From contig NC_092241.1 of the NCBI RefSeq assembly GCF_036320965.1, forward strand, positions 27,097,297 to 27,161,296: 64,000 nt of DNA. Reading direction: 5' to 3'. Source of the DNA: Panulirus ornatus (taxonomy: Eukaryota > Arthropoda > Malacostraca > Decapoda > Palinuridae). The position numbers and the translations under genes are program-made. Under the pieces are notes generated by a model, which was given only the letters and a program-made list of their open reading frames with translations, ran no database searches and was not told the origin of the DNA. Below, one piece after another: positions 1 to 15,090 of this stretch. Every line of letters begins with the position of its first letter. The stretch's first letter is position 1.

Positions 1-427
1 TGCTAGTGACTCTTTACCAAATGTCATTGTAAAGTTACCTGGACATTTAGGATTATATCCCGTTGTTCATCGCTTCCTTAATAAACCGAACATATCGAAG
101 ATAAAACCGAAGATCCATATAAACACTCGTTGAGCATATTAGCATAGTAAGCCGATTCCACAAGAACAGAACGAGAATAAGAGCAAATATTTTTAGCTAG
201 ATGCATAATCTATTTTACCTCTGTGTCGTAAGAGAGAGGTTTACAAACAATCCCGAGAGGAACAGGCTATAAAGGCAGGAATCTCACGCTCGGTGAGTGG
301 TCTCCCAGTTGGGAGTTTTGTTAGATTGGATTGGATTGGCTTTTAAGGCAAATACTGAAGCATGTAAGGCTATTCAGCGCTCTTAATAAAAATCAAAACA
401 TTCTTACTTAAAAATTCATTTTGATGA

Positions 428-428
<1 letters not shown>
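1..428. other. Unannotated AT-rich flank
   Basis: I see no long open frame, recognisable repeat or RNA gene here. The segment ends at the first (TA)n microsatellite. Confidence 0.5.

Positions 429-503
<75 letters not shown>
429..503. repeat. (TA)n microsatellite
   Basis: About 37 uninterrupted TA units, directly abutting the 5' end of the short LINE-derived element. Other copies of that element and of the LINE are flanked by (TA)n in the same way. Confidence 0.97.
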
Positions 504-1020
<517 letters not shown>

Positions 1021-1024
<4 letters not shown>

Positions 1025-1069
1025 ACATATATATATACATATACACACACACACACATACACACACATA

Positions 1070-1101
<32 letters not shown>

Positions 1102-1121
1102 TACATATATATACATATGAA
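1021..1121. repeat. CA/TA-rich simple repeat
   Basis: Mixed (TA)n and (CA)n with scattered CATA units, immediately outside the LINE 5' fragment. Confidence 0.9.
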
Positions 1122-1388
1122 AAATGTAAGAAACAATTTAGAAAGCAAACTTTTAGCTTGAAATGAATGAAAAAAATGAATGTCACATAATGGTTCAACC
1201 TCTGGCTATGGAAAAGGAAATGTACAATTTATTCACACAAACGTCAATAGCAGTTCTCATCAATTTCACCACTGTATCAATAAGCTTCAATGTCTAAGCT
1301 ACATTTTTCTCCAACTTCACTATTTTCTTGTCAAAAACACCATGCATGAAAACTATCACTCCATTAACACAACTATAAACATTTACTT

Positions 1389-3132
1389 CTGGAAGGAGGT
1401 AAATAAAGTGCGTAAGACAAGGGAGCAAATGGGAACTTCAGTGAAGGGCGTAAATGGGGAGGTGATAACAAGTAGCGGTGATGTGAGAAGGAGATGGAAT
1501 GAGTATTTTGAAGGTTTGTTGAATGTGTCTGATGACAGAGTGGCAGATATAGGGTGTTTTGGTCGAGGTGGTGTGCAAAGTGAGAGGGTTAGGGAAAATG
1601 ATTTGGTAAACAGAGAAGAGGTAGTAAAAGCTTTGCGGAAGATGAAAGCCGGCAAGGCAGCAGGTTTGGATGGTATTGCAGTGGAATTTATTAAAAAAGG
1701 GGGTGACTGTATTGTTGACTGGTTGGAAAGGTTATTTAATGTATGTATGACTCATGGTGAGGTGCCTGAGGATTGGCGGAATGCGTGCATAGTGCCATTG
1801 TACAAAGGCAAAGGGGATAAGAGTGAGTGCTCAAATTACAGAGGTATAAGTTTGTTGAGTATTCCTGGTAAATTATATGGGAGGGTATTGATTGAGAGGG
1901 TGAAGGCATGTACAGAGCATCAGATTGGGGAAGAGCAGTGCGGTTTCAGAAGTGGTAGAGGATGTGTGGATCAGGTGTTTGCTTTGAAGAATGTATGTGA
2001 GAAATACTTAGAAAAGCAAATGGATTTGTATGTAGCATTTATGGATCTGGAGAAGGCATATGATAGAGTTGATAGAGATGCTCTGTGGAAGGTATTAAGA
2101 ATATATGGTGTGGGAGGCAAGTTGTTAGAAGCAGTGAAAAGTTTTTATCGAGGATGTAAGGCATGTGTACGTGTAGGAAGAGAGGAAAGTGATTGGTTCT
2201 CAGTGAATGTAGGTTTGCGGCAGGGGTGTGTGATGTCTCCATGGTTGTTTAATTTGTTTATGGATGGGGTTGTTAGGGAGGTAAATGCAAGAGTCCTGGA
2301 AAGAGGGGCAAGTATGTAGTCTGTTGGGGATGAGAGAGCTTGGGAAGTGAGTCAGTTGTTGTTCGCTGATGATACAGCGCTGGTGGCTGATTCATGTGAG
2401 AAACTGCAGAAGCTGGTGACTGAGTTTGGTAAAGTGTGTGGAAGAAGAAAGTTAAGAGTAAATGTGAATAAGAGCAAGGTTATTAGGTACAGTAGGGGTG
2501 AGGGTCAAGTCAATTGGGAGGTGAGTTTGAATGGAGAAAAACTGGAGGAAGTGAAGTGTTTTAGATATCTGGGAGTGGATCTGTCAGCGGATGGAACCAT
2601 GGAAGCGGAAGTGGATCATAGGGTGGGGGAGGGGGCGAAAATTTTGGGAGCCTTGAAAAATGTGTGGAAGTCGAGAACATTATCTCGGAAAGCAAAAATG
2701 GGTATGTTTGAAGGAATAGTGGTTCCAACAATGTTGTATGGTTGCGAGGCGTGGGCTATGGATAGAGATGTGCGCAGGAGGATGGATGTGCTGGAAATGA
2801 GATGTTTGAGGAAAATGTGTGGTGTGAGGTGGTTTGATCGAGTAAGTAACGTAAGGGTAAGAGAGATGTGTGGAAATAAAAAGAGCGTGGTTAAGAGAGC
2901 AGAAGAGGGTGTTTTGAAATGGTTTGGGCACATGGAGAGAATGAGTGAGGAAAGATTGACCAAGAGGATATATGTGTCGGAGGTGGAGGGAACGAGGAGA
3001 AGAGGGAGACCAAATTGGAGGTGGAAAGATGGAGTGAAAAAAATTTTGTGTGATCGGGGCCTGAACATGCAGGAGGGTGAAAGGAGGGCAAGGAATAGAG
3101 TGAATTGGAGCGATGTGGTATACAGGGGTTGA
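1389..3132 (+). pseudogene. LINE reverse transcriptase, single nonsense codon
   Basis: This encodes the RT of an APE-type LINE. It copies element RNA into DNA at a nicked target. The frame runs from a Lys-Val-Arg-Lys-Thr-Arg linker through the fingers (KMKAGKAAGLDGI, YKGKGDKSECSNYRGISLLS). Next come EEQCGFRSGRGCVDQVF, motif A (FMDLEKAYDRVD at about 2038-2073), motif B (GLRQGCVMSPWLFNLFMDG) and motif C (FADD at 2362-2373). A thumb/C-terminal region follows (YLGVDL, MLYGCEAWAM, RCLRKMCGVRWFDRVSNVRV). There is no RNase H. The catalytic aspartates are present. The only visible lesion is TAG at 2317-2319, between motifs B and C. The sister copy has AAG (Lys) there, so the product lacks its FADD. 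The clade is uncertain; the C-terminus looks RTE-like. The upstream open stretch from 1180 is not element sequence. Confidence 0.9.
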
Positions 3133-3280
3133 CGTGCTGTCAGTGGATTGAATCAAGGCATGTGAAGCGTCTGGGGTAAACCATGGAAAGCTGTGTAGGT
3201 ATGTATATTTGCGTGTGTGGACGTGTGTATGTACATGTGTATGGGGGGGGGGGGGGTTGGGCCATTTCTTTCGTCTGTTT

Positions 3281-6600
<3,320 letters not shown>

Positions 6601-6714
6601 TTGCGAGTAAAGGTTCACCTTACCACAAGGGGAGGATGAGAATGATACTCATCATCACAAAAAAATGCAACTTCTGAATACGTTTCATTGCACCAGTTAT
6701 AGAGGGCCGTTGAA

Positions 6715-7242
6715 GTGATCGCCTCCTACGGCTGGACATGTTATGCAGGAAGGTGGAGCGAGGAGTCTGCTCATATCTGTAGAGGCTATGGAGGAAAGGG
6801 AGTGGATTTGGACACTGCTCACGGCTCCACAAGTTATACATGGAAGTACCGGGGAGGGACAGATAACAGGAGACCTTACTCTCCATGGCGAAGTTATATG
6901 TACTTATATGGAGGAAGGTTGAAGAGGAAGGATGCCTCCCAGAGTTCCGAGAAGCTTATGGAAAAGGTGATAAAAGAGACCAATTCCTCTCTAAACACCA
7001 GAACTTATTTACGAAGGAGCGAGGGCAAGGGCTTCCACTCCTGCACCGGTTACGAAGGACAGGGAAGGAAGGAACCGGATAGAGGCCACTCTCTGCTCCC
7101 CAGGTTTACTGGAGTGTGTGGAGAACCTACCAACGATTTCCAGTTTACCAAGACCCAGGCAGGGAAGGGAGCAAACGCAGAACACACACCAAAACCAGGA
7201 GGTATTTGTTCTAGTAATGAGCATTCTAATCATCCAAGATGA
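6715..7242 (+). CDS. Purine-rich open stretch, unknown (low confidence)
   Basis: This is 175 codons open from an ATG, rich in Gly, Ser, Arg and Lys. A second overlapping plus frame (6885-7082) and minus frames are also open, which suggests base composition keeps stops out. I recognise no domain. Possible short themes are RGYGGKG, KYRGGTDN and SEGKGFHSCTGYEGQGRKE. No convincing promoter, splice site or poly(A) signal decides it. It may be an exon or chance, and I make no functional call. Confidence 0.2.
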   Translation: MIASYGWTCYAGRWSEESAHICRGYGGKGVDLDTAHGSTSYTWKYRGGTDNRRPYSPWRSYMYLYGGRLKRKDASQSSEKLMEKVIKETNSSLNTRTYLRRSEGKGFHSCTGYEGQGRKEPDRGHSLLPRFTGVCGEPTNDFQFTKTQAGKGANAEHTPKPGGICSSNEHSNHPR

Positions 7243-7247
7243 TAACT

Positions 7248-7392
7248 ATCAATTGTGTTCGTCGACAAGCCTGGTGCATCAACGAGAGGTCAAGCTATCA
7301 ATTATGTTCGTCGACAAGGCTGTGCATCAACGAGAGGTCAAGCTATCAATTATGTTCGTCGACAAGGCTGTGCATCAACGAGAGGTCATCAA
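7248..7392 (+). repeat. 48-bp tandem repeat, three copies
   Basis: The unit begins CTATCAATTATGTTCGTCGA and ends CATCAACGAGAGGTCAAG. The first copy has one extra base and a few changes; the second and third are nearly identical. Because 48 is a multiple of three, the plus frame at 7118-7561 repeats a 16-residue peptide, but nothing else supports that frame as a gene. Confidence 0.9.
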
Positions 7393-7559
7393 ATCCTCCG
7401 ACACTGGCGGAGGACAGCATCAATTTTCCTCGACAATTACTATCATAAACATGAACAATCGTCGCCCTTGGCTCAGTGCCGAAGGTCTGTTGGGACAAGT
7501 GGTTGAACACGTTGCCAAATTTGGATCAAGAAATCATGGCATGGTGAAGGAAACACGTT

Positions 7560-8099
7560 GATAAATTTACTTTATTTGCAGGTGAAATAAAACTACTCCT
7601 AACGTTAAGGTTATGGCTGAATATTGTACACTTTCAGGAATATAAACTTTCAACCCATTTCGCCTGAAAAGACAACGAAGCGGTACTATGTTCTTTGGAA
7701 AGACCGGCTATTATAAGAGTCTCGTATATATTAAGTACATGAAAGACGAGCAATAGGACCACATTTTCCTGACCTAATATACAGCAAAGATGACAGTTTA
7801 TCATTAGAATTTTCCTATACTTCATATTTACAAGTAAAATTTTAAGGAACACTCATCATCTTTATATTAGCCAATGGACACAGTAACAACAATTCACAGT
7901 AATGTAAAAAAGGAGTACCAAAAACTAAAAACAGGAAGAGAACTTTAGATTCTTTCAAAGTTATTGGTGACTGTGGAAGAGATCGGGAACTAATATATCG
8001 GTTTACTTAGGGTAGAAAGGGGTTCCGATATTTCAAAAAGAAGAGCTTGCGTATTTTCATGTTAATAAGAAAGCGCAAACAAAAGGCACACTTAAACTT
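7560..8099. other. Unannotated DNA
   Basis: I see nothing recognisable here. Confidence 0.5.
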
Positions 8100-9040
8100 G
8101 CAGGGAAATATCTGTCAAGTCAACTCTTGAACGTATTTATAGTAACGCTTTCAACTACTCTGATCGGTAAACCATTTCATATGTCATCCATCCTTTTGAA
8201 GAAAAAGTACTTCGTTTCCTTCGAAGTAAAATGAATGTCTACGAGTTTGTATCTATACCTAAGGATGAAATCAGACAAATATTAACATTAAGCGGCTTAT
8301 CAGAGAAACTGATAATCTCTTTTCTAAGTTAAGATCAACACTTGCTTTACTAGATTTAGTCGGATCTCATAGGATTTGTTTCACAGTCAGGTAATCTTCT
8401 TTGGTCGTGCCTCTCTGTAATCTTTCCATTTGGTCTATGTCTTTTTTCAAGTACGGTTACCAAAAATGAATACGACATTATAAGTGGGGACGTAGCAATA
8501 ACTCGCCAACAGTATGTATACGTTTCCTAGAATCGGAAGCTTTACTTATGAATCCAAGAATTTTGTTCCTTCGTACCTCGCCTGGGCACTGCCAACTTGA
8601 CACAAGGTCATCAGAAATTACAACAAAGACATCTTTTTCCTCGTTTACCTTTTTGTAGCTAAAGGGAAATCACACTACACCCTGCTTTCTATTATGTCAT
8701 ACAAGACATCAGACACATCTGTCAGACAAAAAATTTCTATCGGAATCCGTGCTAAGAGTCTTTTATCAAGTAACGATCCTCCAGATGGTTCACAATTTTG
8801 TCCAGAATGATGGATTTTTATAAGTTCACTAACGACAGACGTTAAGCTAATTGGACAACGACTCATAACCGTTTCTTATTATAAGTTTTAGATTGGCCAA
8901 CTTTCAATCCTCTGAAACCCTCTCCGTAGCAAGTGATTTATTGACAAGAGCAGTCAAGGGCTTGACTACCTCATTTATCACCTCTTTCGTTATCCTCTTA
9001 ATAATCTTATAAAAGGCCTGCTGCTTTATCACTGGTACTT
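8100..9040 (-). pseudogene. CR1-like LINE reverse transcriptase relic
   Basis: Minus-strand translation shows successive pieces of a CR1/jockey-group RT in several frames, with stops. In order they are: VVKPLTALVNKSLATERVSED (8915-8985, approx.), PISLTSVVSELIK (8815-8857), IVNHLEDRYLIKDS followed by HGFR, EEKDVFVVISDDL, ELLLRPHL, KDIDQMERLQRGTTK (about 8410-8460) and IRVVESVTINTFKS (about 8125-8165). These match the family order of fingers, thumb and the C-terminal 'LEKVQRRATK' block. The segment carrying the catalytic A and C motifs is missing between the HGFR block and the EEKD block, so the relic is internally deleted as well as frameshifted. Confidence 0.75.
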
Positions 9041-9059
9041 TTGTTCCGTTCAGTGTTGG

Positions 9060-9660
9060 CTTGGAGAATGAGCGAGGAAATGCAAAAGTGAGTCTGGGAG
9101 AGTATGCATAATGAGTAAGTTGAGAGAAAACGTGAATAAAAGCAAAGTTATTAGGTTTAGCAGGGCAGTGGGACGAGCTGGTTGGAGTTGGAGTTTGAAT
9201 TTGGAGAAAATTGGAAGGAATCGGAGTGATTTAGCTTCGCGGTAGTGGATATGTCAGTAAGGAAGCACAAGTGAGTCTTGGGGAAGGAGGTAGAGAAGGG
9301 GAGCGAGGGTACTGAGGGCAATGTATGGAGAAAGAGGTTGGTATTTGGAAGGGCAAAAAATTCTGTTTAAAGATGCAGTACTTCCAACGATGTTGTATGG
9401 ATGAGAGGAATAGGCTACAGATGAGGTTGTGCGAAGGAGGGTGGATGTGTTGGAAATGAGGAGTGTAAGAACAATATGTGAGGTGAGGTGTTTCGATCGA
9501 GCAAGTAACAAACAAGTAATAGAAAGGTGTAATAATAAGAAGAATGTGGCTCAGTGAGGAAAAGGGTGTGCTGAAACGGTTCGAGCATGTGAATAGAATG
9601 AGTGAGGAGAGATTAACGAAGTAAGAGATGTGTGTTAGACGTGGAGGTGACATGAAGAGC
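9060..9660 (+). pseudogene. Decayed copy of the main LINE (RT C-terminal half)
   Basis: Base-level similarity to 2440-2990 is visible, for example AACGTGAATAAAAGCAAAGT, the stretch around an altered MLYG, GTGGATGTGTTGGAAATGAG, and KGVLKRFEHVNRMSEERLTK near 9560-9625. Several indels and stops are present. No tail core or poly(A) is seen at the end; the SINE-like piece at 9664 follows. Confidence 0.8.
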
Positions 9661-9663
9661 TGG

Positions 9664-9745
9664 GCTGGCTGTGAACCGACCCCATCAAGCAGGATTCGAA
9701 CCTATGCGCTCAGCACTGGGCGGCCCGTGAATGCGTTAATTTTGT
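9664..9745 (-). mobile_element. tRNA-derived SINE fragment
   Basis: On the minus strand a pol III box B, GGTTCGAATCC (9702-9692), is preceded by a box A-like CCCAGTGCTGAGCGC. The spacing is shorter than in a true tRNA, and no acceptor stem can be folded. It is probably a SINE head rather than a tRNA gene. Confidence 0.45.
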
Positions 9746-11500
9746 ATTGGTTCTCTTTATTCATTATTTTCTATTTTCAATGACATCGGTGAGATACTTG
9801 GTATTCAGAAAAGGAAAATATACCTTTTATGAACAACCGACTTTATTTCGGACTTTTTGGATATTGTAAAATTTCTGTTGTGTAAAAAGTCTAAACACAA
9901 ACCGTGTGTAGATATCTCCTTGACAATCATATATGTCATTCCTGCAATGACATTCTTTTCTTCCCATCCTCCAGTATTCATTTGGATCCATGGTTGTGTT
10001 TTATTAAGATGGCTAATCCTCTTTTCCCTTTCTTTTCGTTTCCCCTTCTTATCATCGTGTCGATTCTGAAAAATACAAGTGAAATCTTATCTCTTTAGTA
10101 AGCACGATTTATAAGATTCCACCATTATCAGGTGCACAACCTCTTTCCAGTTCCTTGAATTCCCAGCGCTTTACCGCTAACAGCTAATCCATCAACATTC
10201 GTATACATTACTTTAAGTCTGACAGTACCATCTCCTAACACCCCTGCCAACTCTGACGCAATCACAGGGTTGTGTTACTCCTCTGACTGTACTCTTTGCT
10301 TTACTCCCTCTCCTTCTTGGATCTATGGCATTCGATGATCACCTCACAGGCATTCATCTTGTCTTTAAGTTTAGTAGCTTCCCTAAGTACAATCAGACTG
10401 TCAATTATTTTGACCTAAGGGTGCGACGAATTTCGAACTGAACGCCTACTTCTCCTGTCGTCTCTAGTAGTGTTGGTAAGCGTGATTGCGACGTCATTGC
10501 TTTATGGCAAATGACAGGATAGCGTCGCTTGTGGCTCCACATCTTCCCGTGTAAGGGAATAAAGAGTTACCAATGTAAAGCCAGATGTATAAACTTTGTT
10601 CGGAATTTTTTTTTTCGCCGGTTTGTCATATAGTTTGACACCGAAGGTGTAAAAGTGATTAATGGTCTGACTTTACCCCCTGACTAGATAATTCCAATTC
10701 AAACGTAACCATGGATGGTCATCCCTTTACGTCTTGATTCTAACCGTCAATTCTTTTTCTTTATCACCGAACTCACGTCTGACAATTCAAAAGGCTCCAA
10801 TTATAATCTTTTACCAAGTATGTTTTTCTTTCCTTCCCTTATTTCCGTATCTTATGTATGATCTACAGAACGTTTATCGGCTACATATTTTACCAATCTT
10901 AACAGTTTTGGTGCCATTCTTTTTTTCAACTAGATCCTTCAGTGCTGAACTGTCAACTTGGTGTCTCTGACCTTCTCTGAAATATTCCTTGTAGCTTATA
11001 AGCACTGATCCTTTATACTCTGCACTTTTACAAAACCCTTCATAAAGAAGGCTATAATCTTCTATGATTGTTCCATTTCTAACATGACGCTATTGTTGTT
11101 CCAGTTTCGCCTAGTACCTTGTGTACCTTTGTTTGTATGTTCCTATATCTATGTTTCAAGTTCCACTAGATCAGTCCTCATACTCTATACCTGCTGTTCA
11201 ACCAGAGAAATTGTTCCTTCTTCACCACGCTACCCACTATTGTCAATAGATTCTGTTCCCTTGCATTCATGTCCGTCGCTTAGCCAGCTTTTAAGACATA
11301 TAGTAAAGACCTTTCAGACCTTATTTGCTTTTAAATGAATTCATTTTCTTTCCTCCGATTATTTACCTCCTAAATCCCCTCCAGTAAAATGAGTCTCTCT
11401 TTACACCCAGTGAATATATCTTTTTGATTCCTAAGTTCCTCTCTCACCTCACAACACCTTTCATGGTTTCTGTACTTCCACTTGTGTGTATGCATATGTG
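9746..11500. other. Unannotated DNA
   Basis: Only short frames of 60-85 codons without recognisable motifs. The 10.7-11.4 kb part is pyrimidine-rich on the plus strand. Confidence 0.5.
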
Positions 11501-11519
11501 TATGTGCTATATTGTGTTT

Positions 11520-11574
11520 TTTGTGTGTGTGCCTGCGTTTGTGTGTGTGTGTCTGTCTGTCTGTCTTTGAGTAT

Positions 11575-11626
<52 letters not shown>
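11520..11626. repeat. (GT)n microsatellite
   Basis: Imperfect GT/GTCT repeat becoming a pure (GT)n of about 24 units at its 3' side. The cysteine/valine and histidine/threonine frames across it are artefacts. Confidence 0.95.
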
Positions 11627-12120
11627 ACTACGTGATATTTTTGAATAATCTGATCTTGCTGTACAGGCTTCCTTATGAATTTTCTCTTGCGTCAAACATT
11701 CTCGTCTGTTCGCTCTGTCAGGGAGCAACTTTTTGCTGTGGTTGTCACCAACACGACGCACAACAAGTTGCTCCTGCTTTCTTTGCAAGGCGAGTGTATG
11801 TCGTCCACTCCTGCCCTGGCCAGATCCTCTTTCGTATGCTCCTGCCTCCGGAGAGATCTTGATAAGTCCAGGAGATGACATATCTGGTTGTTAACCCTTA
11901 CAAGAACTTAAGCAACCACAGGATTCTCAGCAGAGATGATTCCAATCAATTAATAACCGGCACATTAGTTCGGGGGAGGACCTGCCAGACAGAAAACTCT
12001 TTGATATTAGGCTCAAGTTTTTACACTCTTCAGTTGGACGTTTTTCACTCAAGTGTTCCCTTAACTGATCGAAGTAAAGACTCGTGCCAAGGTATCTGGT
12101 AACCTTTACAACGTCGAGGA

Positions 12121-12660
12121 TCCATTAGTAGCACCAGTACCATCTCAGGCTCTGACACCACCAACAAAATTACAAGCATTATCACCAACATGATATGCAG
12201 TCATTATCACCAGCAGCAGCAAATGCAATAACTTAGACCTAAAAGACCATCACCATTATCATCACCACTCGTGTAATCACTATCGCTAACAACAGTAACA
12301 TCATCATTGCTCGTAACATCACTACAAATGTCACTAGCACCATCACCGGGACCATCGTTAGTGCCACCATCAGCAACATCATCATTGTCACCATCATCAC
12401 CATCACTAACGCTGTCGTAGTACCAGCAACAGCAGTATTACAGTCATCATCATCATCACCACCAATGTCACAATCACCATCACTAACACCATCACCTTCA
12501 CAGCCCCATCATCATCATCATCACCAAACTATCACCAGTACCATCACCATAACGAGCACTGTCACCACGGCCAACACCATAACCATCAGAATTAACACCA
12601 TCTGCAATAGCATCACCATCACCAGTACTACTAGCTAGAACTTAGCCATTATCACCAGCA
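12121..12660. repeat. CAT/CAC trinucleotide-rich low-complexity tract
   Basis: About 540 bp dominated by ATC, ACC and CAG triplets (CATCACCATCATC-type runs), with no fixed longer period that I can see. It grades into the 30-bp minisatellite at 12690. Confidence 0.85.
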
Positions 12661-12689
12661 TCATCCTCACAACAGCTGACACCATCACC

Positions 12690-13010
12690 AGCCACAGTAA
12701 ATGTACTATCACCATCACCAGCCACAGTAAATGTACTACCACCATCACCAATTAATGCACTATCACCATCACCAGTTAATGCACTATCACCATCACCTGC
12801 CGCAGTAAATACACTATCACCATCACCAGCCCAAGCAAATGCACTATCACCATCAAAAGCCACAGTAAATACACTATCACCATCACCAGCCCAAGCAAAT
12901 GCTTTATCACCATCAGCAGCCACAGCAAATGCACTATCACCATCACCAGTAAATGCACCATCACCATCAGCAGCCACAGCAAATGCACTATCACCATCAC
13001 CGTGCATTCT
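12690..13010 (-). repeat. 30-bp minisatellite with an acidic repeat frame
   Basis: About eleven units of 24-30 bp with the shared core CACTATCACCATCACCAG. On the minus strand the frame 12642-13061 reads a Gly-Asp-Gly-Asp-Ser repeat of about ten residues with alternating FAVAAD and FTVAGD segments. Unit lengths of 24 and 30 are multiples of three. No start context, splice signal or known domain supports a real protein. Confidence 0.85.
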
Positions 13011-13151
13011 ACCCAAGTCCCATCCACATTCACCGCCCCGAACAACCACAGGACCTGTCACATACCCAGGTTAGACTGACATCGTAAATAGACTGTGTGA
13101 CCCGACCAAACTTTCACCCTGAGGTTTCTCTTTAATTGTGAGCTATCTTTT

Positions 13152-13156
<5 letters not shown>

Positions 13157-13219
<63 letters not shown>
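13157..13219. repeat. (CT)n microsatellite
   Basis: About 31 CT units. Confidence 0.97.
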
Positions 13220-13222
<3 letters not shown>

Positions 13223-13753
13223 TCCTTACTCCTGTACCAAGAACTACCACGAACTTCGTCAACGAGAGAGGGAGTCATTGCGTCCCACATTTAAAAAAGA
13301 AGAAAGGGCGCTACCGTTGACCGGACCGTGAGCGTCAGATGACAAAAGAAACCTACGTGTCAGCTCCCGTAATCAGGTTACTGGGCAAAGAAGTTCAGCT
13401 GTATATCCATCAGGCTTAATTGGCTCGGTGTTCATGTAACCAACATCATCATTAGCGCAAGAGTAAGATGTCCATCAGGACTGCATATTTGCCATAGTGG
13501 CAGGTATCTCGTCTCTCATTTAGAGCCAAATTCAAGGCGTTTGCTGCCGAGATTTGAGAGAAAGTGGCGTGGCAAAGGCCTCACCTAGTTCTCCTCAAAA
13601 GGTATAGGGGTACACTCCTGCGCTGCTTGGCGGCTTGGCCTGGCATGTCAATGGGTAGACGTATTCGACATCCCACAGTGACAACTGTTGCTGCATTTAC
13701 TTCACCTGTCCAAGATCATTCTTAGTTTATATTGTTTACAGTAGGAGGGTAAG

Positions 13754-13774
13754 CACACACACACACACACACAC
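13754..13774. repeat. Short (AC)n tract
   Basis: About ten AC units immediately before the tRNA-derived SINE. Confidence 0.9.
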
Positions 13775-13776
13775 AG

Positions 13777-13946
13777 ACCCCCGTGGTGTACAGGTTAGCG
13801 TCACTGACCGTCACGAATGCACGGACTGCCTGGGATCAAACCCGTACAGGTTCGAATCCTAGTCGTGGCATCCGGTCCACAGTCCACCTAACTGTTCATC
13901 CTCATCTAGAGGATGATCGATAGAATAGGTACCTGGCACACGCTAA
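13777..13946 (+). mobile_element. tRNA-derived SINE
   Basis: The head CCCCGTGGTGTACAGGTTAG looks like a pol III box A region, and box B GGTTCGAATCC lies at about 13849-13859. A partial duplication of the anticodon-arm side may explain the extra length between them. A non-tRNA body follows (CCGGTCCACAGTCCACC, GAGGATGATCGAT, GGTACCTGGCACACGCTA), then a (TG)n tail. This layout of tRNA head, unrelated body and simple-repeat tail is diagnostic of a SINE. The copy looks well preserved. Confidence 0.75.
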
Positions 13947-13951
13947 TGTAT

Positions 13952-14000
<49 letters not shown>

Positions 14001-14012
14001 TGTGTGTGTGTG
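13947..14012. repeat. (TG)n microsatellite, SINE tail
   Basis: TG repeat with a few TATG interruptions, running straight on from the SINE 3' end. Confidence 0.95.
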
Positions 14013-14089
14013 CTCGCGCGTGAATACATACAAAGGAGCAAAGACATGGCGCATATATACAAAGTTAAGAGACGGGTAACACGAGTGTG

Positions 14090-14147
14090 AACCCCCCCCC
14101 CCCCCCGTAACGTAAAAACATTAAGCACACACACACACACACACACA
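14090..14147. repeat. Poly(C) run and (AC)n tract
   Basis: A C homopolymer at about 14092-14106, followed after a short spacer by about 11 AC units (14125-14147). Confidence 0.9.
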
Positions 14148-14253
14148 TAGTAACATTATCACATACATGGAGCGAACACATAAACATGCATACGCGTGTT
14201 TACAAATACAAAAACGTAGGGTCTAACGTGTGTAAAACTCTCTTCCCGTATTG

Positions 14254-14485
14254 TACATTTAGGTAACTACACATATGTATACGTACAGTACAATCAAGCA
14301 ACTACACATATGTATACGTACATATAGTACAATTAGGTAACTACACATATACATATATATACATATATACGTACAGTACAATTAGGTAATGATACATGTA
14401 TATACGCACAGTACAATTAGGTAACGACACATATATATACGTGCAGTACGATTAGATGACTACACATACATATACGTTGATACAA
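14254..14485 (+). repeat. Minisatellite, ~35-50 bp unit, about six copies
   Basis: Units share AGTACAATTAGGTAACTACA, then an ACATATATATACGTAC-type end. Internal AT-rich parts vary in length, so units are unequal. Confidence 0.85.
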
Positions 14486-15090
14486 AGAAATAAATCTTCA
14501 CGAACCCACTCACAAAATCACATACACACGCATGCACATATACACATATTCACTTACAAAAAAGAAAACTCAGTCGAAAGGATTTTCACAAATCAGAACT
14601 TCTGAAAATTACCCAAAGAGAGAGAGCTTCTATGAAGTGCAAACGTAAATGATACATACTAATTTACACATACCAAATTCTACTCGACACTGAAATATAA
14701 TTCCCTCCTTGATCGACAGGAGCGGGTAGCCTCGTAAAATCTCTTACGAAAATATTAATGTAACTTAGATACATAAAGCTTGGCTGTATCAGAAACATTG
14801 TGTATCGGCCGGTGGGGGGACATTAAAAAAACCCACTGGATTGATATGTACAGAGTCGACCTGATCAGACCGGTTTTAGAGGGTATGTAATCTTACAAGC
14901 GGCGCCCTCAAACAGTCTTAATGATCGGATGAACAACAGTGTAGCTCAGAATCCAGACTGAGGTGGTGTGGCGATAGACGTGGCTCCGAGGCCAATATAA
15001 GGGAAGGGAAGGTGTCCATTTGTAACGGGAGGGATCCAATGATTCTCCTTCAAATACGTAAGAAGTAATTTGAACGAAATTTGAACGAAA
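14486..15090. other. Unannotated DNA
   Basis: I see nothing beyond short AC-rich patches. Confidence 0.5.

Noticed and set aside
1180..1388. Upstream extension of the LINE frame to an ATG at 1180
   Set aside because: LINE similarity starts at about 1389. The upstream codons show no endonuclease motif, so this is chance openness in flanking DNA.
2616..3156. Minus-strand frames of 150 and 158 codons
   Set aside because: Antisense shadows of the LINE RT; the plus frame carries the conserved RT motifs.
9664..9745. Functional tRNA gene
   Set aside because: Box A to box B spacing is too short and no cloverleaf can be drawn.
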